Notes: a model not told the origin generated them from the sequence alone. A DNA stretch of 64,000 nucleotides from Micromonospora okii (GCF_020884795.1 NZ_BBZF01000017.1:219741-283740); one strand, 5' to 3'; numbered from the stretch's first letter, positions 8,889 to 19,307 are shown. Made by a program: numbers and translations.

Positions 8889-10388
8889 GTGGTCGTCGTT
8901 ACCGTGTCCGATGTGGCGAAGGTGGGCGGCCTCAGGTTGCGTGGCTGGTTCCTGCTCGGCCTCGTCACCGTGGTCGCCCTCGCCGCGACCGGGGTGTGGA
9001 ACCCGTTCCCCACCCTGTGGGACTGGGTCGACCGCAGCGAGCCGATCTCCGAGCCCGACGTGGTCTGGCAGCAGCGCGTCGGCGGGACCCCGAGGAGCGT
9101 CACCATCGCCGGTGACACCGTCGTCGTCGAGCAGCGCACCCGGGTCGAGGCGCGCAGCCTCGCCACCGGCGCCCAGCTCTGGGACCGCAAGGCCGACTGG
9201 GCGGCCGTGGCCGGCGCGGACCGGGACGCGGTCGTCGCCGTCGGCAAGCTCCTGTCGAAGGGGTACGAGCTGCTCGACCCCGCCACCGGCGCGACCCGCC
9301 GCCGCGACGCTCAGGCGGTGGCCGTCTGGACGTACCGGAACCTGCTGCTCGACGCCCGCTGCCTGGAGGCGACCGACTGCACGCTCAGCGCCTGGGACCC
9401 GCGCGGCACCGAGCCGCTGTGGACGGCGTTCCTGCCCGGCGTCAGCGCCGGGTTCCTCGCCGACAATCCCGACCTGCGCGGCACCCGCCGGCTCAGCAGC
9501 CCGCGCGTCGACGGCGGGGTGGCCGGGCCCGAGTCGGCGCCTCCGCTGCTCGGCTTCCCCGTGGACGGCCGGGTGCACGTCGTGGACACCGCCACCGGCC
9601 GGGTGCTCCAGAACGTCGAGCCCGGCCGCGACGAGCGGCTCGCCGTGATCGGCGGCCGGATGCTGCGGATGCGGGCGGTCGGCCAGGACGGGGTGTGCGC
9701 GTTCACCCTCACCGGGTACGACCCGGGGACCGGCCGGGAGGTGTGGCGGCGCACCGGGATCAACCCGCGCACCGCCGACAGCGCCGGCTGCGTTCAGCGG
9801 GAGGACCCACAGGGCGCGCGGAACGTGCTGCTCGGCGTCGCCCCGGACGGCCGGGAGGCGGTCGTCGACGGGTACGACGGCCGGCTGCTCCAGGTCAACG
9901 CCGAGGGCGAGCGGCTGGTCGCGGTCGACGACCGGTACGCGCTGGTGCGTACCGCCGACAGGCGCTCGATCGCGGCCAGGGAGCTGGGCGCGGACCGGAC
10001 CCGGTGGACCCGGGCGGTCGGGGAGGGCGGCGGCGCGCTCACCCCGTACGCGGCGGTGCTCGCCCAGGAGAAGCCGAACCGGCTGATCGCGCTGGACCCG
10101 CGTACCGGAAGGGAGCTGGTCGTGCTGCGGACCTCGGCGAAGGCCCTGGCCGTGGGGCCGGCGGGCATGGTGATCGGCGAGGGCCGCGAGATCGGGTACG
10201 TCCGGTTCGGCGCGGGCGGGGCCGGCCCGGGCGCGCCGGCGGGGCCGCCGCCCGGTGGCGGCGACGACGGCGTCCCCGGCCCGGGGAGCAGCGGCGGCGT
10301 CCCGGACGGCGGCGGTGACCCGGGCGGTGACGACCCCTGCGGACCGAAGCGCGAGCTGTGCCCTGAGCCCGGCGGCAAGGACGGCTGA
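8889..10388 (+). CDS. Membrane-anchored PQQ-like beta-propeller protein with Gly/Pro/Asp-rich tail
   Basis: The 499-residue product has one N-terminal membrane helix (GWFLLGLVTVVALAATGVW), then repeated propeller blades (ARSLATGAQLWDRKADW, VHVVDTATGRVL, YDPGTGREVWRRTG, LIALDPRTGRELVV), then a disordered tail from about residue 440. Two Cys (residues about 158 and 163) and others in the tail suggest extracellular disulphides. The start may be GTG 8889 or GTG 8904; neither has a good ribosome binding site. It resembles the gene at 283-1536. Specific function is unknown. Confidence 0.75.
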   Translation: MVVVTVSDVAKVGGLRLRGWFLLGLVTVVALAATGVWNPFPTLWDWVDRSEPISEPDVVWQQRVGGTPRSVTIAGDTVVVEQRTRVEARSLATGAQLWDRKADWAAVAGADRDAVVAVGKLLSKGYELLDPATGATRRRDAQAVAVWTYRNLLLDARCLEATDCTLSAWDPRGTEPLWTAFLPGVSAGFLADNPDLRGTRRLSSPRVDGGVAGPESAPPLLGFPVDGRVHVVDTATGRVLQNVEPGRDERLAVIGGRMLRMRAVGQDGVCAFTLTGYDPGTGREVWRRTGINPRTADSAGCVQREDPQGARNVLLGVAPDGREAVVDGYDGRLLQVNAEGERLVAVDDRYALVRTADRRSIAARELGADRTRWTRAVGEGGGALTPYAAVLAQEKPNRLIALDPRTGRELVVLRTSAKALAVGPAGMVIGEGREIGYVRFGAGGAGPGAPAGPPPGGGDDGVPGPGSSGGVPDGGGDPGGDDPCGPKRELCPEPGGKDG

Positions 10389-10466
10389 GCGCGAGGTGAG
10401 AGCGGGGTCCCAGGACCGACCCGTCGGGTGCCACCGATCGGTTGCTCTGCCCTAGGCTTTCCGCTC

Positions 10467-12134
<1,668 letters not shown>

Positions 12135-12144
12135 TCCACGCAGA

Positions 12145-12180
12145 CCAAGGAGCCCCGGCCATCTGGCCGGTGCTCCTTGG
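12145..12180 (+). terminator. Terminator of the class I fumarase gene
   Basis: 16-bp arms with one mismatch (12145-12160 and 12165-12180) around a 4-nt loop, 10 nt after the stop codon. Confidence 0.75.
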
Positions 12181-12409
12181 GCGTCGCTGTGTTCGGATGA
12201 CCCCCGGCAGTCGTACGACTCGTACTTGTAGAGGGCCGTCGCGCCGTCCCCGCGATCCTGGTCGGAGAGGGTCAGAGCGCTACCACGCGAGCCGGGGGCC
12301 GACTGCATGATGCCACTGCTGTAAGCCGTAGGTGGCCACCTGTAAATCAGTTAGGTTGCCTCCTGAATATGCCTTCAGTGGCAATATTGGTGCGTGTCAG
12401 AGTGGCCAC

Positions 12410-12667
12410 ATGGCGGGCGACCTTGAGGCAGCGTCGGAGGCGTACCGGGCGGCCCTCCAGCGGGTACAGGATGGGCTCGCGGAGGTCGCCTCGGCCCGTG
12501 CCGATGTTCCAAAGGTGCGCGAACGGCTGGCCGTCGCCATCGTGGCGGCGTACCAGAACGGCGCGCGGGTTGGTGAGATCGCCCGGGTCGCCGGCTACGG
12601 CCGCGAACAGGTCCGGCGGATCTTGCGAGCTGCCGGTGTGGAGTCTGGTAAGACCGGTGACGCTTGA
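12410..12667 (+). CDS. Small helix-turn-helix protein
   Basis: The 85-residue product has a helical N-terminal half (ASEAYRAALQRVQDGLAEVA, coiled-coil-like) and a C-terminal HTH (VGEIARVAGYGREQVRRILR). ATG 12410 is taken as start; the frame opens at 12332, but that part looks non-coding. The gene and its leader are less GC-rich than the fumarase genes on either side. A perfect 12-bp palindrome (12330-12341) upstream and a 16-bp one across its stop (12659-12674) could be operators. With the next gene it looks like an acquired pair of regulators, of the sort found in actinomycete integrative elements, but no integrase is present. Confidence 0.6.
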   Translation: MAGDLEAASEAYRAALQRVQDGLAEVASARADVPKVRERLAVAIVAAYQNGARVGEIARVAGYGREQVRRILRAAGVESGKTGDA

Positions 12668-12674
12668 GCGTCAA
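12659..12674. promoter_or_regulatory. Inverted repeat between the HTH and GntR genes
   Basis: TGACGC-TTGA-GCGTCA, perfect 6-bp arms overlapping the stop codon of the HTH gene and just upstream of the GntR start region. It is a candidate autoregulatory operator. Confidence 0.4.
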
Positions 12675-12703
12675 AGGGGTTGAGTAGCGCTGCGATTCTT
12701 GGC

Positions 12704-12994
12704 ATGACTCCTGTTGCCCGTGATGATGAAGCCGTGACCGCGAGGATCAACCCGATGTCGCCGGTTCCGCGATACCGGCAACTCGCCGCAATCCTCCGAA
12801 AGGCGATTGAGGCCGGCGAGTACCCGCCGGGGAGCCGGCTCCCGTCCGAGAAGACGTTGCCCCAGACTTACGGTGTGGCGCGCGAGACCGCCTCCAAGGC
12901 AATGGACGCACTGGCGGCCGAGCGCCTGGCCGTCATGGTTCCCGGTGTGGGCTGGCATGTCCCGCCAGAGGCAGCCGGGATCCCCGACGCTTAG
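12704..12994 (+). CDS. Short GntR-type winged-helix regulator (DNA-binding domain only)
   Basis: A GntR winged helix spans most of the 96-residue product: PRYRQLAAILRKAIEAGEYP, PGSRLPSEKTLPQTYGVAR, then ETASKAMDALAAERLAV. The usual C-terminal effector domain (FCD, UTRA and others) is absent, as in short GntR proteins of actinomycete mobile elements. Starts at TTG 12680 (behind AAAGGGG), ATG 12704 and GTG 12734 are all possible; ATG 12704 is used here. It follows the HTH gene by fewer than 40 bp and is probably co-transcribed. Confidence 0.7.
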   Translation: MTPVARDDEAVTARINPMSPVPRYRQLAAILRKAIEAGEYPPGSRLPSEKTLPQTYGVARETASKAMDALAAERLAVMVPGVGWHVPPEAAGIPDA

Positions 12995-13026
12995 GGGCCT
13001 GTGTCGAAGGCGGGAGATGTAGGCCG

Positions 13027-13103
13027 AAGATCGTGCTCGATCCTGGAAAGAGTGGCCTCCGACTGGGAGTGTCACCCCTCTTTCCCTGATCGAGCGCGAT
13101 CTT
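13027..13103. repeat. 77-bp composite palindromic element
   Basis: Outer arms of 16 bp (13027-13042 and 13088-13103, one mismatch) enclose perfect 8-bp inner arms GGAAAGAG / CTCTTTCC (13045-13052 and 13078-13085). It lies in the gap between the GntR gene and fumC. Confidence 0.65.
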
Positions 13104-13193
13104 GTCCTCCCGGTCGAGCGGTCGCGGGCCCGCCCGTTCGCCGGAGCGGGCGATCATCTGCGGGCCGGCGGCGGGCGGGGCAGGATGGTACGC

Positions 13194-14594
13194 GTGACGA
13201 CTCCAGAGGCAGCGGGCTACCGGATCGAACGCGACTCGATGGGCGAGGTGGAGGTGCCCGCCGACGCGCTGTGGCGCGCGCAGACCCAGCGCGCGGTGCA
13301 GAACTTCCCGATCTCCGGGCGCGGCATCGAACCGGCCCAGATCAAGGCGCTGGCCCAGATCAAGGGCGCGGCGGCGCAGGTGAACGGCGAGCTGGGCGTG
13401 ATCGACACGGAGGTGGCCGCCGCCATCGCCACCGCCGCCGCGCACGTGGCCGACGGCGGGTACGACGACCAGTTCCCCATCGACGTCTTCCAGACCGGCT
13501 CGGGCACCTCGTCGAACATGAACACCAACGAGGTGATCGCCACCCTGGCCGGCCGGGAGCTGGGCCGGGACGTGCACCCGAACGACCACGTGAACGCCTC
13601 GCAGTCGAGCAACGACGTCTTCCCCTCCTCGATCCATCTGGCGGCGACCCAGTTCGTCGCGGAGGATCTGATCCCCTCGCTGAAGCACCTGGCCGAGGCG
13701 CTGGAGGGCAAGGCGGCCGAGTTCGAGACCGTCGTCAAGGCCGGCCGCACGCACCTGATGGACGCCACCCCGGTCACCCTCGGCCAGGAGTTCGGCGGGT
13801 ACGCCGCCCAGGTCCGCTACGGCGTCGAGCGGCTGGAGTCGGCGCTGCCCCGGCTGGCCGAGCTGCCGCTCGGCGGCACCGCCGTGGGTACCGGGATCAA
13901 CACCCCCCTCGGCTTCGCGGCGGCGGTGATCGACCGGCTGCGCGAGTCCACCGGCCTGCCGCTGACCGAGGCGCGCAACCACTTCGAGGCGCAGGGCGCC
14001 CGGGACGCGCTGGTGGAGACGTCCGGGCAGCTCCGCACAATCGCGGTCGGCCTCTACAAGATCGCCAACGACATCCGCTGGATGGGCTCGGGCCCCCGCG
14101 CCGGCCTGCGCGAGCTGCGCATCCCGGACCTTCAGCCCGGCTCCTCGATCATGCCCGGCAAGGTGAACCCGGTGGTCGCCGAGGCCGTCCGGCAGGTCTG
14201 CGCGCAGGTCGTCGGCAACGACGCGGCGGTGGCCTTCGCCGGCTCGCAGGGCGACTTCGAGCTGAACGTGATGCTGCCGGTGATGGCCCGCAACCTGCTG
14301 GAGTCGATCAAGCTGCTGGCCGCGTCGAGCCGCCTGCTGGCCGACCGCTGCGTGGCCGGCCTGGTCGCGAACGCCGACGTCTGCCTGGCGTACGCTGAGG
14401 GCTCGCCGTCGATCGTCACCCCCCTGAACCGCTACCTCGGGTACGACGAGGCCGCCTCGATCGCCAAGGAGGCGCTCGCCAAGGAGATGGCGATCCGGGA
14501 CGTGGTGATCGCCCGGGGGCACGTGGCGGACGGCAAGCTCAGCGCCGAGCAACTGGACGAGGCCCTCGACCTGCTCCGGATGACGCACCCGTGA
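13194..14594 (+). CDS. fumC: Fumarate hydratase, class II
   Basis: A 466-residue member of the fumarase/aspartase superfamily, a homotetramer that needs no iron-sulfur cluster. Visible motifs are [42 protein letters not shown], the catalytic-His region [16 protein letters not shown], and the signature [11 protein letters not shown] (catalytic Ser loop). Length matches the family. GTG 13194 sits 7 nt after CAGGAT (13181-13186), suggesting a leaderless start; ATG 13185 in the same frame overlaps that hexamer. It pairs with the class I enzyme at 10467-12134, so the cell carries oxygen-sensitive and oxygen-stable fumarases side by side. Confidence 0.95.
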   Translation: MTTPEAAGYRIERDSMGEVEVPADALWRAQTQRAVQNFPISGRGIEPAQIKALAQIKGAAAQVNGELGVIDTEVAAAIATAAAHVADGGYDDQFPIDVFQTGSGTSSNMNTNEVIATLAGRELGRDVHPNDHVNASQSSNDVFPSSIHLAATQFVAEDLIPSLKHLAEALEGKAAEFETVVKAGRTHLMDATPVTLGQEFGGYAAQVRYGVERLESALPRLAELPLGGTAVGTGINTPLGFAAAVIDRLRESTGLPLTEARNHFEAQGARDALVETSGQLRTIAVGLYKIANDIRWMGSGPRAGLRELRIPDLQPGSSIMPGKVNPVVAEAVRQVCAQVVGNDAAVAFAGSQGDFELNVMLPVMARNLLESIKLLAASSRLLADRCVAGLVANADVCLAYAEGSPSIVTPLNRYLGYDEAASIAKEALAKEMAIRDVVIARGHVADGKLSAEQLDEALDLLRMTHP

Positions 14595-14768
14595 CACACC
14601 CCTGAACCGCCGCCGGGGTCGTCCGGTCGGGGCGGGGGGATGCTGACAACTCCTCATCGAGCTGCCCCGTCCGTGCTACCAGTCCCGCCGGTCCGGGTCT
14701 CTAATCCGGTTCCTGATCTGTCCGGGTCCTCGCCGTCCCTCGGGCCGGCGGGGAGACCGATGTCGGAT

Positions 14769-14803
14769 CTATCCTCGGCCGGGGGAGAGCCAGCCGAGGA
14801 TAG
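14769..14803 (+). promoter_or_regulatory. Leader hairpin before a small ORF
   Basis: A perfect 11-bp inverted repeat, CTATCCTCGGC (14769-14779) and GCCGAGGATAG (14793-14803), encloses a 13-nt loop containing GGGGGAG. It ends 14 nt before the ATG of the small ORF. Apart from this hairpin, the 14595-14817 interval shows no recognisable feature. Confidence 0.5.
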
Positions 14804-14817
14804 GAAGTGGGGCAGGC

Positions 14818-14904
14818 ATGGAGTTGACCGGCACCGACCGGCGCGGGAGCAGCCGCAACGGGTCCGACGCCGTGCGGGCCCTCGTGGCGGTGCCCCCGTG
14901 GTGA
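14818..14904 (+). CDS. Candidate 28-residue leader peptide
   Basis: ATG 14818 follows a purine-rich GGAAGTGGGGCAGG stretch and opens a 28-codon frame ending VAVPPW and TGA at 14902-14904. That stop overlaps the proposed GTG start of the oxidase gene (GTGA), the geometry of translational coupling. The peptide is basic with no membrane segment. Existence is inferred only from the start, spacing and overlap; the in-frame alternative is that the oxidase gene itself starts upstream (ATG 14760). Confidence 0.35.
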   Translation: MELTGTDRRGSSRNGSDAVRALVAVPPW

Positions 14905-15308
14905 CCGGCAGGGCCGAACCCCAGCCGGAGGTCCTGGACAGGCTCGACCGGGAGCGGATCGCATGGCTGTGCACGGTGCGGCCGGACGGCTCGCCGCACG
15001 TCACGCCCGTCTGGTTCCTCTACCGGGACGGCGAGTGGTGGATCTGCACCCAGGAGCGGAACCGCAAGTTCCGCAACGTCGTCGCCGACCCCCGGGTGTC
15101 GCTGGCGCTGCCCGACGGAGTATCCCCGGTCGTCGCCGAGGGCGATGCCGCCGTCGTACGTGCGCCCTTTCCCCGGGCGGTCGTGGACGGCTTCCGCCGC
15201 GAGTACGACTGGGACATCACCGTTCCGCCCGGTGGCAACGTCCTGCTCCGGGTCGTCGTCACCCGTTGGTTGATGGCCGGTTCCGCCCCGGACGACCGCC
15301 CCACCTGA
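14901..15308 (+). CDS. Pyridoxamine 5'-phosphate oxidase-fold flavin/F420 protein
   Basis: The 135-residue protein shows the split beta-barrel pattern: RERIAWLCTVRPDGSPHVTP, then VWFLYRDGEWWI, RNRKFRNVVADPRVSLAL. This is typical of small PPOX-like proteins that bind FMN or F420. GTG 14901 gives the normal family length; GTG 14898 is equivalent. The frame stays open upstream to 14640, but that part is low-complexity. The substrate cannot be deduced. Possible coupling to the 28-codon ORF is noted separately. Confidence 0.8.
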   Translation: MTGRAEPQPEVLDRLDRERIAWLCTVRPDGSPHVTPVWFLYRDGEWWICTQERNRKFRNVVADPRVSLALPDGVSPVVAEGDAAVVRAPFPRAVVDGFRREYDWDITVPPGGNVLLRVVVTRWLMAGSAPDDRPT

Positions 15309-15354
15309 CCACACGGCCCTCACGCTCGTGGCAATCGGTGACATTCTTTCCGCC

Positions 15355-16047
15355 ATGCTGACCCACGTCGTGTTCGACGCCGACGAGACCCTGCTCGACC
15401 TTCGCCCGGCGGTGACCGCCGGGCTGGCGCTCGTACTCGAGGAGATGCGGAGGCTGACCCCGGCGGCGGCCGGTGTCAGCCTCGCGGACCTGGAATCCGA
15501 CTGGGCTGCGGTCTTCGGCGCGATGAGCGCCGCCCCGACCCTGGAGATCAGGCGGGCCGCGTTGGCCCGGTCGCTGGGCCGGGCCGGCCTCGAAGGGCAC
15601 CTCGACGAGGTCGCGGCGCTCTTCTTCGCCCGGCGCTTCGCGCTGACCCGGCCGTTCCCCGACGCGCTGCCGGCGCTCGCCGCCCTGCGCGAGCGGTACA
15701 CCCTGGGCTACGCCACCAACGGCAACAGCCGCGCGGAGCGCTGCGGCCTCGCCGGCCAGTTCGCCTTCGAGGTGTACGCGCACGAGAACGCCCTGCCGAA
15801 GAAGCCCGCGCCCGAGTTCTTCGCCGCGGTGGCCGCGGCGGCCGGGGCGCCGCCGGAGCGGATCGCGTACGTCGGCGACTCGCCGGGCCTCGATGTGCAC
15901 GCCCCGCGGCGGGCCGGGATGCGGGCCGTCTGGCTCAACCGCACCGGCGTGCCGCGCCCGGACGACCTGCCTGCCGACGCCGAGGAGGTGTCCACCCTGG
16001 CCGAGCTCCCGGAGGTGCTCGCGCGGCTGGCGGCGATCAAAGCCTGA
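15355..16047 (+). CDS. HAD-family hydrolase
   Basis: The 230-residue product carries all four HAD motifs: VVFDADETLLD (nucleophile Asp, with D-x-D), YATNGN (motif II Thr), KKPAPEFF (motif III Lys), and YVGDSPGLDV (motif IV acidic pair). It also has a helical cap between motifs I and II. These enzymes are mostly small-molecule phosphatases; this one resembles the YjjG/phosphoglycolate-like subgroup, but the substrate is unknown. ATG 15355 lies 7 nt after CATTCT (15342-15347) and is probably leaderless; the frame extends to 15328. Confidence 0.88.
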   Translation: MLTHVVFDADETLLDLRPAVTAGLALVLEEMRRLTPAAAGVSLADLESDWAAVFGAMSAAPTLEIRRAALARSLGRAGLEGHLDEVAALFFARRFALTRPFPDALPALAALRERYTLGYATNGNSRAERCGLAGQFAFEVYAHENALPKKPAPEFFAAVAAAAGAPPERIAYVGDSPGLDVHAPRRAGMRAVWLNRTGVPRPDDLPADAEEVSTLAELPEVLARLAAIKA

Positions 16048-16133
16048 TACGCGTCCATTACGGACTCCCGCCTGGCGGAACTGGTGCCGGTGAGATGGGA
16101 TTGCTGCCACGTCCCTCAACGAGAGGATCTGAT

Positions 16134-17819
16134 GTGGTGAGCAAGCGCTTCACCGCCAGCGCCGTCGCAGCCGCGACGGCGCTGGCACTGACGGTGACCG
16201 GCGTGGTGGGCCCGGCGAACGCCGAGCCGGCGGACACCCGGGAGTTCACCGTCGTGGCGGAGTCCGGCGTCTCCGCCGACGCGGCGGTCGCCGCGATCAC
16301 GGCTGCGGGCGGCACGGTGGTGTCCCGCACCGACGAGGTCGGCCTGTTCCGGGTCACCAGCGACCGCGCCGACTTCGCCAGCCGGGCGACCGCGAACGCC
16401 GCCCTGCTCGGCGCCGCCCCGAAGCGGGCGATCGGCCGTAAGCCGAAGCTCGACCGGGTCGAGCAGGAGCACCTGCTGGCCCGCGCGAAGGCCACGGCCA
16501 AGGGCGCCGCAGCCAAGGGGGCCGCCAAGCGGGGCAAGAAGATGGACCCGCTCGACGAGCGGCTCTGGGGCCTGGACATGATCCGGGCCGACGAGGCCCG
16601 CAAGGTGGAGCCGGGCGACCGCCGGGTCACCGTCGGCGTCCTGGACACCGGCGTCGACGCCAGCAACCCCGACCTGGCGCCGAACTTCAGCTGGTCGCTG
16701 TCGCGCAACTTCGCGCCCGACATCCCCGAGGTCGACGGCGAGTGCGAGGTGGCGAGCTGCCTCGACCCGGTCGGCACCGACGACGGCGGCCACGGCACCC
16801 ACGTCGCCGGCACCATCGGCGCAGCCGCCAACGGCTTCGGCCTCTCCGGCGTGGCCCCGAACGTCACGCTGGTCGAGCTCAAGGGCGGCCAGGACTCCGG
16901 CTACTTCTTCCTCGACCCGGTGGTCAACGCCCTCGTGCACGCCGGCAACGTCGGCCTGGACGTGGTCAACATGTCCTTCTACGTCGACCCGTGGCTGTAC
17001 AACTGCACCGCGAACCCGGCCGACTCGCCGCAGGCGCAGGCCGAGCAGCGGGCGACCATCGAGGCCATGCGGCGGGCGCTCGACTTCGCGCACCGCAAGG
17101 GCGTGACCCTGGTCGGCTCGCTGGGCAACAACCACGAGGACCTGGGCGCGCCGCGCACCGACATCTCCAGCCCGGACTACGGGGCCGACCCGTACCCCCG
17201 GCCGATCGACAACGCCACGTGCTGGGACCTGCCGGTGGAGGGCCCGCACGTGATCGGCGTGTCGGCGGTCGGCCCGTCCGGCAAGAAGGCCGACTACTCC
17301 AACTACGGCACCGAGCAGATCTCGGTCGCAGCCCCGGGCGGCTGGTTCCGGGACGGCTTCGGCACGGACACCTACCGCCTCGACGCCAACATGATCCTCT
17401 CCACCTACCCGAAGCACGTCCTTCAGGAGGAGGGGTCGGTCGACGAGAACGGCAACATCGTCGCCGGCTTCGAGGAGTCGGTGTTCAAGGAGTGCCGACC
17501 CAACGGCGCCTGCGGCTACTACACCTACCTCCAGGGCACCTCGATGGCGTCGCCCCACGTCAGCGGCGTCGCCGCGCTGATCGTCAGCAAGTACGGCGAG
17601 AAGACCCGGGGTGACCTGGGCATGGACCCGGGCAAGGTGGAGCGGCAGCTCTACCGCACGGCCGCCGAGCGGGCCTGCCCCGAGCCGCGCCTGCAGACCT
17701 ACACCAACGAGGGCCGGGACGCCGAGTTCGACGCGTACTGCGCCGGCGGCCCGTCGTTCAACGGCTTCTACGGTCACGGCATCATCGACGCGTACGCGGC
17801 GGTGACCAGGCGGATCTGA
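16134..17819 (+). CDS. Secreted S8 (subtilisin-like) serine protease
   Basis: The 561-residue preproenzyme starts at GTG 16134 (GAGAGGA at 16121-16127) or the adjacent GTG 16137. A signal peptide (ASAVAAATALALTVTGVVG) is followed by a pro-region of about 120 residues rich in Ala/Lys. The catalytic triad is clear: Asp in VGVLDTGVDASNPD, His in GGHGTHVAGTIGA, and Ser in GTSMASPHVSGVAAL. Several Cys pairs suggest disulphides in the secreted form. It stands alone and ends at a strong terminator. The natural substrate is unknown. Confidence 0.95.
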   Translation: MVSKRFTASAVAAATALALTVTGVVGPANAEPADTREFTVVAESGVSADAAVAAITAAGGTVVSRTDEVGLFRVTSDRADFASRATANAALLGAAPKRAIGRKPKLDRVEQEHLLARAKATAKGAAAKGAAKRGKKMDPLDERLWGLDMIRADEARKVEPGDRRVTVGVLDTGVDASNPDLAPNFSWSLSRNFAPDIPEVDGECEVASCLDPVGTDDGGHGTHVAGTIGAAANGFGLSGVAPNVTLVELKGGQDSGYFFLDPVVNALVHAGNVGLDVVNMSFYVDPWLYNCTANPADSPQAQAEQRATIEAMRRALDFAHRKGVTLVGSLGNNHEDLGAPRTDISSPDYGADPYPRPIDNATCWDLPVEGPHVIGVSAVGPSGKKADYSNYGTEQISVAAPGGWFRDGFGTDTYRLDANMILSTYPKHVLQEEGSVDENGNIVAGFEESVFKECRPNGACGYYTYLQGTSMASPHVSGVAALIVSKYGEKTRGDLGMDPGKVERQLYRTAAERACPEPRLQTYTNEGRDAEFDAYCAGGPSFNGFYGHGIIDAYAAVTRRI

Positions 17820-17834
17820 CCGCCGGACGGATTG

Positions 17835-17869
17835 GGGGCCCGGGCGACGACCCTTGTCGCCCGGGCCCC
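17835..17869 (+). terminator. Terminator of the subtilase gene
   Basis: Perfect 14-bp arms (17835-17848 and 17856-17869) with a 7-nt loop, 15 nt after the stop. Confidence 0.8.
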
Positions 17870-17932
17870 GCCATGTCGGCGGCATGGGGCGTTCCGGTGG
17901 AGGCCGTTCCCGCCACGCCGCCGACATGGCGG
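17868..17932. repeat. 16-bp inverted repeat, 3' flank of the DUF559 gene
   Basis: CCGCCATGTCGGCGGC (17868-17883) and its exact complement (17917-17932) are separated by 33 bp. A related but longer inverted repeat lies on the other side of the gene at 19430-19484. Confidence 0.8.
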
Positions 17933-18002
17933 CCGTGACCATGACGCTCCGGGGCGGCCCGGGGTGGCCCGGCCCGGTCCCCGGGTCGTCGGGGGCAGCC
18001 GG

Positions 18003-19307
18003 TCATCGCCGCCAACCGCGCGCGACCAGCGCGGCGCGCACCTCGCGGACGACGGACGGGAAGTCGCGCTGGAGCCGTTGGCTGGTCACGTGCAGCACGA
18101 CCCAGCCGGCCCCGACGAGGTGGTTGAGGCGCTGGCGGTCCCGGTGGAGCTGGTCGGCGTCGGCGTGCCACTGCCCGTCGTACTCGACCGCGACCCGGAG
18201 ATCGGGCCATGCCAGGTCCGGGTGCAGGACCCGCCCCGACGCCCCCGGGACCGGATGCTGGGTGACCGGGCGGGGCAGCCCGGCCAGGACGAGCCGGACC
18301 CGCAGGCGGGACTCCGCGGGCGACTGCGCGCCGGCGTCGGCCAGCCCGAACACCCAGCGGGCGCGCCGCCCGCCGGGACGGTCGGCGCTCTGCTCGGCGA
18401 TCGCGGTCAACGCCGCCGGAGTGGTCAGGCCCATGCCGAGCAGGCTGTCGACGATGGCCACCGCCGGGACCGGGTCCAGCCACACGGCGCTCTCCCAGGC
18501 GGCCTGGGCCGGCAGGGTCCGCCGGATGCCGGTCGCCCGGCCTCCGGTCGCCATGCTGCCGCCGGTCGCCCGGCCTCCGGTCGCCATGCTGCCGCCGGAC
18601 GCCCGGCTCCCGGTCGCCATGCTGCCGCCAGACGCCCGGCTCCCGGTCGCCATGCTGCCGCCGGACGCCCGGCTCCCGGTCGCCATGCTGCCGCCAGACG
18701 CCCGGCTCCCGGTCGCGAGGCCGCCGTTGAACTCCACGGCGTCGCCGGTCGACACGCTTCCGGTCACCAGGATGTCGCCGAGCGCCGGCGCGTCGCCGGT
18801 GGCCAGGCCGCTGCCGGTTGGCGGGCTGGCATCGAGCGCCAGGCCGTCGAGCGCCAAGCCGTCGAGCGCCAAGCCGTTGTTCGCCAAGGGGCCGCCCGCC
18901 AGGGCGTCGCCCGCTGGGCCGGCGGGGCTCGGCCCGACGGGCACCGGGGCGAGGGTGCAGGCCGCGCCGACGGTGTGCACGCGGATGCCCGCCTGGGAGT
19001 CGATCCGCGCCGACCGGGGGACGAGCACGTGCACGTCGTCGGTGAACGCGGCGGCGTGCGCGACCCCGTGCAGGTAGGCCGCCGACGGGCCGGCGACCAG
19101 CGCCTCCGGGGGCAGCCGCAGCAGCGCGGCGCGACAGGCCAGGCCGTGGTCGCGGGGGAGCCGGGAGTCGGCGTACACGTCCTGGCGCAGGCGCCGCCAG
19201 GACGCGCCGCGTAGCTGGTGCCGGGTGAGCAGCCCGCGCTGGACGGCGTCCGAGCCGCGGAAGACGTCCCAGGTCAGGGCCTCGGGTCGTACGTGTTTTG
19301 GGGGCAT
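18003..19307 (-). CDS. DUF559 (restriction-endonuclease-fold) protein with AbiEi-like N-terminus and repeat insert
   Basis: The 434-residue product starts at ATG 19307. Residues about 10-100 (FRGSDAVQRGLLTRHQLRG, WRRLRQDVYAD) resemble the AbiEi-type antitoxin/HTH domain often placed before DUF559. The C-terminal 110 residues contain the DUF559 PD-(D/E)XK-like core: HPDLAWPDLRVAVEYDGQWH, with Asp, Glu and His as likely metal/catalytic residues. Between them lies about 120 residues of tandem repeat, including five 11-residue ATGSRASGGSM-like units. DUF559 is related to Vsr-type nucleases; substrate and role (defence, repair, mobile) are unknown. Confidence 0.75.
   Translation of the reverse strand: MPPKHVRPEALTWDVFRGSDAVQRGLLTRHQLRGASWRRLRQDVYADSRLPRDHGLACRAALLRLPPEALVAGPSAAYLHGVAHAAAFTDDVHVLVPRSARIDSQAGIRVHTVGAACTLAPVPVGPSPAGPAGDALAGGPLANNGLALDGLALDGLALDASPPTGSGLATGDAPALGDILVTGSVSTGDAVEFNGGLATGSRASGGSMATGSRASGGSMATGSRASGGSMATGSRASGGSMATGGRATGGSMATGGRATGIRRTLPAQAAWESAVWLDPVPAVAIVDSLLGMGLTTPAALTAIAEQSADRPGGRRARWVFGLADAGAQSPAESRLRVRLVLAGLPRPVTQHPVPGASGRVLHPDLAWPDLRVAVEYDGQWHADADQLHRDRQRLNHLVGAGWVVLHVTSQRLQRDFPSVVREVRAALVARGWRR
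18551..18715 (-). repeat. 33-bp tandem repeats inside the DUF559 gene
   Basis: Five copies with starts of the shared CCATGCTGCC core at 18551, 18584, 18617, 18650 and 18683. The unit length is a multiple of three, so copy-number change keeps the frame. A 15-bp repeat (GLALD units) follows at about 18835-18880. Confidence 0.9.

Noticed and set aside
12410..12994. Integrative element (ICE) or prophage
   Set aside because: Only two small regulator genes; no integrase, replication or transfer genes, and no att-like direct repeats found.
18551..18715. CRISPR-like array
   Set aside because: The 33-bp units are directly adjacent without spacers and are in frame inside a coding gene.
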